NCBI GenBank assembly: GCA_023261745.1
Contig: JAGDXR010000004.1
Span: 1-36,731 of the forward strand
Source of the DNA: Thermoplasmata archaeon
Lineage (GTDB): Archaea > Thermoplasmatota > Thermoplasmata > Thermoplasmatales > ARK-15
DNA: 36,731 nt
Reading direction: 5' to 3'
A program made the position numbers and the translations under genes. Under the pieces are notes generated by a model. It did no database searches and was not told the DNA's origin. It was given only the letters and a program-made list of their open reading frames with translations. Positions 28,631-36,731 of the stretch are shown in pieces. The number at the start of each line of letters is the position of its first letter. Position 1 is the first letter of the stretch.

Positions 28631-31116
28631 TTTTTATCAATCTTTTCCAGCAGTTCGTAATACTTTTTTCTTATGTCATCAACTTCCCTTTTTAGATTCT
28701 CTATCTCATCCGTGAACATTCTACCCTTTTTAAGCGCATCCATCGTTTCCCTCATTTTTCTTTTCAGTCTTCCATCAAGTTCAATCATATATGCATATTC
28801 GATTTCGGGTATTGCATCCTGCAGACCACAGCTGTAAAGGCCATCAATGGCCCCTGACCTGACAAAGAGATTCTCATCCCTCAAAAGGCGGAATAAAATC
28901 GGAAGAACGTCCTTGTTCATGTACCCGGATTTCCCGATTGACATTGCCGCAATCGCCCTGAGCCTCATGATGTATTTTTTCTCTGTGAATTCTGTTTCCA
29001 TCTTTATTGCATTCTCATTCCTGAAATACGATAATCCATACAGCAGGCCAGTCCTTACTATCTCATTCATTGTTTCATATTCCCTGTATTCCCTTAAAAT
29101 GTCATATGATTCATCCATTCCTGTTTCTCCAATGGATTTCAGAGATGTAGAAATTATGTATGGCCTGTCTTCGGTTTTAAGAGCCCTTTTCAGCATCTCC
29201 AGCGCTTCCCTGTTTTTATAATATTTTCCGAGAGAATCAATGATTGCATTCCTTACCTTTGAATTGACATTCCTGTTACCTATAGATCTATTATATATTT
29301 CATTCAATGCGTTCAGGGAATATTCCGTACCAATTTTTGAAATGGCCCTTATTGCCTCAATCCTGACGCCGTAAAAACTGTCATTCATGGCAGTATCCTT
29401 GAGGATATCGACCATTTCCCTGCCACCGAGTTTAACTGCATCCTTAATCGCCTCGATCCTTTCAATAACAGTCCTTCCATTTTTTATAATGTACCTTACC
29501 ATTTCTGGAGGTTTTGTGAATTCCATATCTTTCAGTATATGGTTTTCCGGATCAATTGAAATTCCTAAAATACCGTCATGGTCAAATGAAAATTCCTCAA
29601 ACCTATTCTCGATTCTAACATTTTTTATTATTCTTTCATTATCTGTATATATTGCGATTTCCAGAGGGAAACTGAAGCATTTTACCGTATTGTCATCATC
29701 CTGTGTCTGTTCAATTTTAATCCTGATGTTTTTATCATCTCTTTTCATGTCAACCTTCAACTGTGGATGTCCACCATGGAAAACCCACTGATCGAAAAAC
29801 CTTTCAAAGGACCTCCCTGTAAATTCCTTCAGGAGTTTCATGAAATCATACGTGTCTATGCTCCTTCCACCATATGTTTCAAGATAGAATTTTATAAACG
29901 ACCAGAATTTTTCGTCACCCATCTCATATCTGAGCATGTGTATGACCCTGGATGCCTTTTCATATGAATGGCGGTCAAATATCTCGGAAGGTGATTCATA
30001 AAGGTTTGTAACTATTGGCCTCCTGTATTTCGAAGAATCCTCTTCCTTGTACGATAGTTCATCCTGATACATGTAATACAGAAATGCGTCATGCCCAAGA
30101 AAATGGTCCTGATAAACGTTCTCCATGTATGTTGCAAAACCCTCATTGAGCCATATATGGGCCCATGATGAGCATGTGATGTAGTCGCCGAACCACTGGT
30201 GTGCCAGTTCATGTGCAATTAATGGTTCAGACATTATTTCGTTATGGGTGTTCAGTTCATGAAGCGTGTATTCTGTAAGTGTTGTGGAATTTATGTTTTC
30301 CATTCCTCCAACCACAAAATCATAAACCACAACCTGGGCATATTTCTTGTATGGATATTTGAAACCCGTGATCCTGCTGTAAAACCGTATCATGTCAGGT
30401 GTGTTTATGAACGTTCTGTTGATGTATTTTCCCATTCCTTCCGGAACAAGATAAATAAGTTTTACGTCATCAACCTCATCCTCAAGGATATCAAAAACAC
30501 CAGATACAAATGAAATCAGGTATACGGGATGGGGAAAATCCTCCTTCCAGTGGAATACGGTTTCATTTTGAAGTTCTTTCCTTTCTAACAGAATTCCGTT
30601 TGAAAGGGCATAAAACCCCTTGGGAACGTGTGCTGTGATTTCACTTGAACTTCTCTGGTTTGGAAAATCATATGATGGAATCCAGTATCTTGAATCCTCA
30701 TCCTCGCCCTGAGACCAGACCTGTGGATGATTTCTTTCTTTTTCCTTATCCGCAGGAATGAAATAAAGGCCCTTTCTTGGTGTAGATGAATATTCTAGTG
30801 TAATTTCAACATCATCGCCTTCTGGTATTTCATCCTCGAAGTATATGTTGAGGGTTTTACCATCATATTCATAATTTTTAATTCTGTGCGTGGAAATTAT
30901 GTTTGAAAATTTCAGCTCAATCGCATCAAGGCTTATTTTATTTATATTGGAAAACTTGGTGTTCAGCATGATTTTTTCAATGGCCCTGAAACTTCTGCTT
31001 TCAAAATCCGGCCATATTTCAACAGATATGTGTTTCTGAAGGAATTCCTTATCCCGCTCATAATTCTTTTTATATTCTGGATATGCAAATGGTTCCCTAT
31101 AGAGTTTGTCTAACAT
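28627..31116 (-). CDS. M1 family zinc aminopeptidase with C-terminal HEAT-like repeats
   Basis: GGMENINSTTL, LIAHELAHQWFGDYITCSSWAHIWLNEGFATYMEN; C-terminal repeated IxAIxxLG / AIRAISKIG units. Confidence 0.92.
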   Translation of the reverse strand: MLDKLYREPFAYPEYKKNYERDKEFLQKHISVEIWPDFESRSFRAIEKIMLNTKFSNINKISLDAIELKFSNIISTHRIKNYEYDGKTLNIYFEDEIPEGDDVEITLEYSSTPRKGLYFIPADKEKERNHPQVWSQGEDEDSRYWIPSYDFPNQRSSSEITAHVPKGFYALSNGILLERKELQNETVFHWKEDFPHPVYLISFVSGVFDILEDEVDDVKLIYLVPEGMGKYINRTFINTPDMIRFYSRITGFKYPYKKYAQVVVYDFVVGGMENINSTTLTEYTLHELNTHNEIMSEPLIAHELAHQWFGDYITCSSWAHIWLNEGFATYMENVYQDHFLGHDAFLYYMYQDELSYKEEDSSKYRRPIVTNLYESPSEIFDRHSYEKASRVIHMLRYEMGDEKFWSFIKFYLETYGGRSIDTYDFMKLLKEFTGRSFERFFDQWVFHGGHPQLKVDMKRDDKNIRIKIEQTQDDDNTVKCFSFPLEIAIYTDNERIIKNVRIENRFEEFSFDHDGILGISIDPENHILKDMEFTKPPEMVRYIIKNGRTVIERIEAIKDAVKLGGREMVDILKDTAMNDSFYGVRIEAIRAISKIGTEYSLNALNEIYNRSIGNRNVNSKVRNAIIDSLGKYYKNREALEMLKRALKTEDRPYIISTSLKSIGETGMDESYDILREYREYETMNEIVRTGLLYGLSYFRNENAIKMETEFTEKKYIMRLRAIAAMSIGKSGYMNKDVLPILFRLLRDENLFVRSGAIDGLYSCGLQDAIPEIEYAYMIELDGRLKRKMRETMDALKKGRMFTDEIENLKREVDDIRKKYYELLEKIDKK

Positions 31117-31207
31117 GATGATCCATATTTCTTATGATATATTAAGCATTTCTCCTAAAAGAATCACATAGTTAATTTTATAAGTAATTTTATTTTAATG
31201 TAATCAT

Positions 31208-31280
31208 AGCCCCGTGGTGTAGTGGCCAAGCATGCGGGACTTTGGATCCTGCGACGGCAGTTCGAATCTGCCCGGGGCTG
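31208..31280 (+). tRNA. tRNA-Gln (anticodon TTG), no encoded CCA
   Basis: AGCCCCG...CGGGGCT acceptor, anticodon loop CTTTGGA, T-arm GGCAGTTCGAATCTGCC. Confidence 0.93.
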
Positions 31281-31298
31281 TTAAATATGTGATTTAAT

Positions 31299-32447
31299 AT
31301 GGATGAATTTGAAGTATCTCCATGGAATGTTTCTGGAAAAATAGATTACGATAAATTGATTGAAAGATTCGGTACACAAAAATTGAGCAATGATTTATTA
31401 AGTGATTTAAAAAATTTATCTGGGGAATTGCATCTCTTTTTTAGAAGAAATGTATTTTTTTCACACAGGGATTTTGACAAGATTATAGAAGATATAAAAA
31501 ATGGTAAGTCATTTTTCATTTATACTGGTAGAGGTCCATCAGGTCCAATGCATATTGGACATCTTCTTCCATTTATTTTGGCAAAATGGTTTCAAGAAAA
31601 ATTCAATGTAAATGTTTATATAGAAATCACAGATGATGAAAAATATCTTCATTCAGATAACCTCGATTTAAAGGATACAAAAAAATATGCAATAGAAAAT
31701 ACGTTGGATATAATATCCTTAGGATTTAATGAAGATAAAACATTTGTTTTTTTTGATACAGAATACATAAAAAACATGTATAAATTAGCACTAAGGATAG
31801 CCAAGAAAATTAATTTTTCAACTGTAAAGGCGGTTTTTGGATTTAAAGAGAGTACAAATATAGGAATGATTTTTTATCCAACATTGCAATTAGTACCTAC
31901 ATTTTTTGAAAACAACAGATGCTTAATTCCTGAAGCAATTGATCAAGATCCATATTGGAGGATTCAAAGAGATATTGCAGATTCGATAGGAAAATATAAA
32001 GCTTCAGTAATACACAGCAAGTTTTTGCCTCCATTATCAGGAATTGAGGGAAAAATGAGTTCATCAATTCCTGAGACAGCCATTTATTTAAATGATTCAC
32101 CAGAAATTGTAAAAAAGAAAATAATGAAATATGCCTTTTCCGGAGGACAACCTACTATTGAAGAGCATAGGAAGTACGGTGGAAATCCAGATATTGACGT
32201 ATCTTTTCAATGGCTATACATGATGTTTGAAGAGGATGATGAGAAAATCAAAGAGATTGAAATTTCTTATAAAAAGGGTGATTTATTGACCGGAGAATTA
32301 AAAAATATTTTAATTGAAAAAATTAACAAATTTTTAATTGATTTTAGAGAAAAAAGGGAAAAATATAAGGATAGGTTGGAAAAATATTTATATGATGGAA
32401 AACTTGCTAATAAAATGTGGAATACAATTTATGATAATGTAAAATAG
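31299..32447 (+). CDS. trpS: tryptophanyl-tRNA synthetase (archaeal/eukaryotic type)
   Basis: YTGRGPSGPMHIGHLLPF, AIDQDPYWRIQRDIA, GKMSSSIPETAIYL. Confidence 0.95.
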   Translation: MDEFEVSPWNVSGKIDYDKLIERFGTQKLSNDLLSDLKNLSGELHLFFRRNVFFSHRDFDKIIEDIKNGKSFFIYTGRGPSGPMHIGHLLPFILAKWFQEKFNVNVYIEITDDEKYLHSDNLDLKDTKKYAIENTLDIISLGFNEDKTFVFFDTEYIKNMYKLALRIAKKINFSTVKAVFGFKESTNIGMIFYPTLQLVPTFFENNRCLIPEAIDQDPYWRIQRDIADSIGKYKASVIHSKFLPPLSGIEGKMSSSIPETAIYLNDSPEIVKKKIMKYAFSGGQPTIEEHRKYGGNPDIDVSFQWLYMMFEEDDEKIKEIEISYKKGDLLTGELKNILIEKINKFLIDFREKREKYKDRLEKYLYDGKLANKMWNTIYDNVK

Positions 32448-32448
32448 T

Positions 32449-33660
32449 ATGAAAATATATTTTGAAAAATATGGATGCAGCCTTAATCAGGCTGAAACAA
32501 TTGAAATATTAGAAAATTATTTGGATAGAGGATATAATTTAACCGAAAAACCAGAAGATGCCGATAGAATTCTTATTGGTACATGTGTTGTAATACAACA
32601 CACTGAAAATCACATGGTAAAAAGGGTTGAGGAATTAAGCAAATATAACAAGCCTGTTATAGTTTATGGTTGTTTGCCAACTGTAAAGGAGGATAGAATT
32701 AAAAATATAAAAAATGTCTATCCATTAAAGATTGGAGAAAAAAATACAATCGATTTTGAATTAAATTTAAATCATAACATATACAATATAGAGAGCACAT
32801 ATACAATACCAATAGCCCAGGGATGCAATGGATATTGCACTTATTGCATCTCTCGATTATCAAGGGGTTATGTGAAAAGTAAAGAGATAGATTATATTCT
32901 TGAAAGAGTAAAGATTGCCATTTCAAGAGGTTTTAAAGAGATTAGAATAAGTGCATTGGATGCGGCAGCTTATGGAATTGATATAAATTCAAATTTAGCA
33001 ATATTATTAAATAAAATAAATGAAATTGATGGAGATTTTATGATTAGGGTTGGAATGATGGAACCTTCAAATTTATTGAGAATTAAGGATGAATTATTAA
33101 ATTCATTTTTAATAAATAAAAAAATTTTCAAGTTTTTCCATATTCCAATACAAAGCGGTAGTGAAAAGGTATTAAAATTAATGAATAGAAAATATAATAT
33201 AAAAGATATTAAAAATTTAATAGATGAAATTAAATCAAAATTTGAAAATTATACCTTTTCTACAGATATAATAACAGGTTTTCCAGGAGAAGATGATGAA
33301 GCTTTTGAAGAAACCGTAAAACTGGTTGAATATATAAAACCCGACATTTTGAACATAACAAGATATTCTCCGAGGCCAAATACCCCTGCATATAAATTAA
33401 AAATGCCAAAGTCTATAGATTCAAAAAATAGGTCTTCATATTTAACCGATTTGCATAGGGAAATAAGTTTAAAGAGGAATGAATTATTGGTTGGAAAAGA
33501 ATTTCAAGTATTAGTTACAGAAAAGGGTAAAGAGGGTTATTTGGCAAGGACCACTTTTTATCGTCCAGTAATTTTGAAAGAGGCAAAGATTGGTGTTTGG
33601 TATAATGTATATATAAAGGAATTAACACCATATTATTTAATTGGTGAAATACTAAAGTGA
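32449..33660 (+). CDS. MiaB-family tRNA methylthiotransferase, e-MtaB/CDKAL1-like (t6A37)
   Basis: YGCSLNQAETI, GTCVVIQHTENHM, YGCLP, AQGCNGYCTYCISRLSRG, HIPIQSGSEKVLKLMNRKY, C-terminal TRAM-like region. Confidence 0.92.
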   Translation: MKIYFEKYGCSLNQAETIEILENYLDRGYNLTEKPEDADRILIGTCVVIQHTENHMVKRVEELSKYNKPVIVYGCLPTVKEDRIKNIKNVYPLKIGEKNTIDFELNLNHNIYNIESTYTIPIAQGCNGYCTYCISRLSRGYVKSKEIDYILERVKIAISRGFKEIRISALDAAAYGIDINSNLAILLNKINEIDGDFMIRVGMMEPSNLLRIKDELLNSFLINKKIFKFFHIPIQSGSEKVLKLMNRKYNIKDIKNLIDEIKSKFENYTFSTDIITGFPGEDDEAFEETVKLVEYIKPDILNITRYSPRPNTPAYKLKMPKSIDSKNRSSYLTDLHREISLKRNELLVGKEFQVLVTEKGKEGYLARTTFYRPVILKEAKIGVWYNVYIKELTPYYLIGEILK

Positions 33661-33695
33661 AAACTAAAAATAGATAAAGATATATAATATTAATA

Positions 33696-33893
33696 ATGAC
33701 AAGGTTAAAAATAATAAATGATAATAAAGAATTCACAGTTAAAGGAAATAGAAAGATAATAGAAATATTAAAAGAACTTTCATTAAATCCTGATGCATAT
33801 ATTGTTTTAATAGATGGAAAACCTGTGCCTGAAGATGAATATGTTGAAGAATCTAAATACATCGAATTGCTGAGGGTCTTTTCAGGAGGATGA
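33696..33893 (+). CDS. ThiS/MoaD-like (beta-grasp) sulfur carrier protein with C-terminal GG
   Basis: 65 aa ending LLRVFSGG; DAYIVLIDGKPVPEDEYVEE. Confidence 0.85.
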   Translation: MTRLKIINDNKEFTVKGNRKIIEILKELSLNPDAYIVLIDGKPVPEDEYVEESKYIELLRVFSGG

Positions 33894-33931
33894 ATTAATT
33901 TTTATATACTCAATTTTTAATTAAATAAAAT

Positions 33932-35473
33932 ATGAAAAATAAACTACTATATTTATTAATTTTATTTTCCATATTTATTTCTATATCTTCAATATCTTTT
34001 TCGGAGACATTATCAACAAGTTATTTACAAAATAATGCAAATGCCGCCGAACCAATGACAATACTAGGAATTTATGTGCATGGATTTTTTCTTACATTTG
34101 CGGTTGGTTTGCCATACCTCGTTTTGACCTACGAATTTCTGGGGATTAGAAAAAATGATAAAACATATCTGAATGCGGCGAAAAGGCTTAGCCTTGTTTG
34201 GGGTGTATCCTTTGGTATAGGGGCTGCAACAGGAACTTTGGTCGAGTTTGGACTGGTTCAAGTATGGTCAGGTACACTTTTGGCTATAGCCACATTTTTC
34301 TTTGCCCCATTAACTTTAGAACTTTATGCCTTTATGCTAGAGATTGTTTTTGTAGTTGTATACATATTTACATGGGATATTAATAAACCATCTTATAGGC
34401 ATTTGATTTTGGGAATAATATTAGCATTTGGTTCAAACTTATCGGCTTACATGATTTTGGCAGTAAATGCATTTATGAACGTTCCTTGGGGAACAGGAAA
34501 TTTAGTTAGCCAAATTTTACCTTGGTCTCCAAGTTATGGACCTAATTACGTAAACACAAATGCATTGGTATCATTATATGAATATTTAAATAAATACCAT
34601 ACATTGTCCTTGGCATCTTCAGGTTTATTTTTATCAACTGGAACTATATTGTATAATCAATGGGTTGTTTTTTATAACCCAGATCTTTATGCCACATTTT
34701 TCCACACGGTTTTAGCAACAATAGTAATATCATCATTTGAGGCAAGCGCTTTCTTAGGTTTAGATATGATTAGAAATAAGGATTTCTCAGGATATAGGAA
34801 AAAGTTGCTAAAGGTATCCTTTGGAGTTGGTGCAATAGCCTCAATATTAATTCCAATATCAGGAGATTATATGGGAAGAATAGTTTATCAATTTCAATAC
34901 TTAAAATTCTTGGCGTTCGAGGGTTTTGGCCCAAATGGTGGTAAAGATCCAATAATGGGAATATTGCTATATGGAAATCCAAATTATTATTTTAAAGGAT
35001 ATAATTATCTTTTGAGCTTAGCTCAGAATTCCATAGATCCAACCAATGCAATAAATTCTATTTTATACATTGAAAATCAATTCCAGCCATGGGCATTTTA
35101 CGTTTATTGGACTATGGTAATATCCGGAATTATATTATTTATTTTTGCCATAGCATATTTTGGATTTTATATAAAATGGATAGAAAATATAATCAAAATA
35201 ATTTTTAGGATGGACATTACTAAATTTATATCTTATGCTTCTTTAATAGCCCCAATATTAGGCATAATAGCAGCATCATCCGGTTGGGCAGTTAGAGAAG
35301 CGGGTAGACATCCTTGGGTTATTTATGGTTTAATTCAATATTGGCAAGTAATAACTCCCGATCCTATAACACCATTGTTATCAATTTTGATAATTATGGT
35401 TGAACTAATAATATTGATATTGGGTTCTTGGGCAATAATATATGTTATTAGGAGACGTGATAAAAATGACTGA
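33932..35473 (+). CDS. cydA: cytochrome bd-type oxidase subunit I (CydA-like) with N-terminal signal-like extension
   Basis: GIYVHGFFLTFAVGLP, LEIVFVVVYIFTWD, FGSNLSAYMILAVNAFMNVPWG, FHTVLATIVISSFEASAF, GWAVREAGRHPW (W/E/R of the GRQPW region). Confidence 0.9.
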   Translation: MKNKLLYLLILFSIFISISSISFSETLSTSYLQNNANAAEPMTILGIYVHGFFLTFAVGLPYLVLTYEFLGIRKNDKTYLNAAKRLSLVWGVSFGIGAATGTLVEFGLVQVWSGTLLAIATFFFAPLTLELYAFMLEIVFVVVYIFTWDINKPSYRHLILGIILAFGSNLSAYMILAVNAFMNVPWGTGNLVSQILPWSPSYGPNYVNTNALVSLYEYLNKYHTLSLASSGLFLSTGTILYNQWVVFYNPDLYATFFHTVLATIVISSFEASAFLGLDMIRNKDFSGYRKKLLKVSFGVGAIASILIPISGDYMGRIVYQFQYLKFLAFEGFGPNGGKDPIMGILLYGNPNYYFKGYNYLLSLAQNSIDPTNAINSILYIENQFQPWAFYVYWTMVISGIILFIFAIAYFGFYIKWIENIIKIIFRMDITKFISYASLIAPILGIIAASSGWAVREAGRHPWVIYGLIQYWQVITPDPITPLLSILIIMVELIILILGSWAIIYVIRRRDKND

Positions 35474-36608
35474 TGTATTTGATGCATTTGTATTATTGGG
35501 TTATGCTGTAATTACACATCTTTTATTGGTCAATTTCATACTTGGATTATCAATAATAATTCCTTTAATGGAATATTATTATTATAAAAAGAATGACCAA
35601 GATGGTAAAAAGATTTTAAAAAACATGTTTAAATTCATGATATTGTCAGATTTATTTGCAGGAGTTTGGGCCACATGGATTACCGTCTTTCTTGGAGGAT
35701 TCTGGCCATCAGTAACATACATTGCAACAACAGATTTGTTTGCATCATTGGTCATAGCATTAATTGGAATTCTTATAGCATTGCCAAGCATAGGAATATA
35801 TTGGTTTACATGGGATAAAATTTCTGAGAAATTACATGTTTTAATAGGTCTATTTATGGCCATTGGAGCAATCATGGTGGCATCAGGTTTTAATATGATC
35901 TTTGCATTTATAGACGATCCTGTTGGCCTTGGATCTCCAAATTACGTTTACAAACAAAATTCCTATTTTTCAATATATTCAAATCCGTTATATCCAGATT
36001 TTACATTACACAGAATATTTGGTGCACTAACTTTAGTATCATTAACATTTGCAGGAGCATACATTTATTCCTATTTAAAAAATAGGAATGAATTAAGTAA
36101 AAAGTCTGCAATAGTATTCATTAAAATAGCGATGATATCACTGCCTATAGAGGTATTATTAGGATTTATTTATTCGCTAGAATTAATATCAAATACTCAA
36201 TACATTGCTAATCAAATATTCTGGCCTTTATTAAACACATCACATTATAATGCGTTATCAATTTTATTCATTATTTTCATAATTTTCATCTTTTTCATGT
36301 GGTATCTTTTGTATTATCTCTATTTTTCAATAGATAAAGAAAAAATCAATAAAATTATACCATTAACATTATCTTCATTGGCTATCATTACCTTCATTTT
36401 AGGTGAATTCTTAAATGATTATTCAAGATATCCTTACTTTGTTATAACTGGAAATACTGGTATTAATGCATCTCAATTCATAAATAACTTAACATATTTA
36501 ACCAATATATGGTACATAATGTCTTATACAATATCTTTGATATTATTAATAATATATATCTGGCTTATAAACAGAGTAATTATCAAAAATAAAGGCATTG
36601 ATGCATAA
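35466..36608 (+). CDS. second oxidase subunit, a CydA-paralogue (CydA'-like) rather than canonical CydB
   Basis: Position-by-position CydA-like pattern: AVITHLLLVNFILGL, WFTWDKISEKLHVLIGLFMAIGAIMVASGFNMIFAFIDDPVG, FTLHRIFGALTLVSLTFAGAY, GEFLNDYSRYPYFVITG. Start ATG 35466 overlaps the cydA stop. Confidence 0.75.
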   Translation: MTDVFDAFVLLGYAVITHLLLVNFILGLSIIIPLMEYYYYKKNDQDGKKILKNMFKFMILSDLFAGVWATWITVFLGGFWPSVTYIATTDLFASLVIALIGILIALPSIGIYWFTWDKISEKLHVLIGLFMAIGAIMVASGFNMIFAFIDDPVGLGSPNYVYKQNSYFSIYSNPLYPDFTLHRIFGALTLVSLTFAGAYIYSYLKNRNELSKKSAIVFIKIAMISLPIEVLLGFIYSLELISNTQYIANQIFWPLLNTSHYNALSILFIIFIIFIFFMWYLLYYLYFSIDKEKINKIIPLTLSSLAIITFILGEFLNDYSRYPYFVITGNTGINASQFINNLTYLTNIWYIMSYTISLILLIIYIWLINRVIIKNKGIDA

Positions 36609-36650
36609 TTTTTTTATTTATTTTTTATTTTATTTAATAAATAAATTAAA
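36609..36650 (+). terminator. T-rich putative terminator after the oxidase genes
   Basis: ATTTTTTTATTTATTTTTTATTTTATTTAATAAATAAATTAAA directly after the stop; archaeal termination commonly uses T-runs. Confidence 0.45.
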
Positions 36651-36673
36651 CATTAAGATCAAAGTAAATTTTT

Positions 36674-36698
36674 AATATTGTATTTCAATATTGTATTT
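36674..36698. repeat. tandem 12-bp perfect direct repeat AATATTGTATTT-c-AATATTGTATTT directly before the tRNA
   Basis: Two identical 12-mers at 36674-36685 and 36687-36698. Confidence 0.85.
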
Positions 36699-36731
36699 GC
36701 GGGGTCGTAGCTTAGCCAGGTGGAGCGGCGG
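36699..36731 (+). tRNA. 5' part of a tRNA gene (truncated by window end, identity not determinable)
   Basis: GCGGGGTCGTAGCTTAGCCAGGTGGAGCGGCGG: acceptor 5' strand plus D-arm; anticodon lies beyond the window. Confidence 0.8.

Noticed and set aside
1-36731. CRISPR array or cas genes
   Set aside because: No regularly spaced repeats and no Cas-like ORFs were seen.
36609-36731. attR-like duplication of the tRNA-Gln 3' end at the right edge of the AT-rich block
   Set aside because: The sequence before the second tRNA does not match the tRNA-Gln 3' end; any att site would have to lie outside the window.

Overview
The window looks like a chromosome segment from a Thermoplasmatales-type archaeon. 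It is densely coded, with TATA-box promoters and often leaderless starts. From the sequence I can support these blocks: a possible 3' remnant of an IS200/605-type tnpB at the left edge; a grpE-dnaK-dnaJ chaperone run followed by a cytoplasmic-looking HtrA protease; an AcnX/phosphomevalonate dehydratase-like large subunit followed by a small-subunit domain fused to a Nudix domain; ferredoxin, Taw2-like, DUF357 and HerA; a cation exchanger, a cobalamin adenosyltransferase, a K+ channel with RCK domain and GTP-PEPCK; an MFS (phosphate-type) transporter divergent from an AbrB-PhoU-like regulator, followed by a stand-alone EncFtn-like mini-ferritin; tRNA-Ser(GGA); a NifX-like protein and a methyltransferase; a small unlisted 58-aa ORF with an operator-like inverted repeat, then mobA, a hypothetical and mtnA; cysS-folC-hflX; orc1/cdc6 convergent with a RaSEA-like radical SAM gene; and an M1 aminopeptidase with HEAT-like repeats. 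From tRNA-Gln(TTG) to the right edge the DNA is visibly more AT-rich and carries trpS, an e-MtaB-type methylthiotransferase, a ThiS/MoaD-like protein and a two-gene cytochrome bd-type oxidase whose second subunit looks like a CydA paralogue rather than CydB. It ends in a second, partial tRNA. The strongest leads are the DUF126-Nudix fusion, the encapsulin-free EncFtn homologue beside phosphate genes, the CydA-CydA'-like pair in the AT-rich block, and the 58-aa ORF with its palindromic promoter. All family calls come from motif reading; no searches were run.
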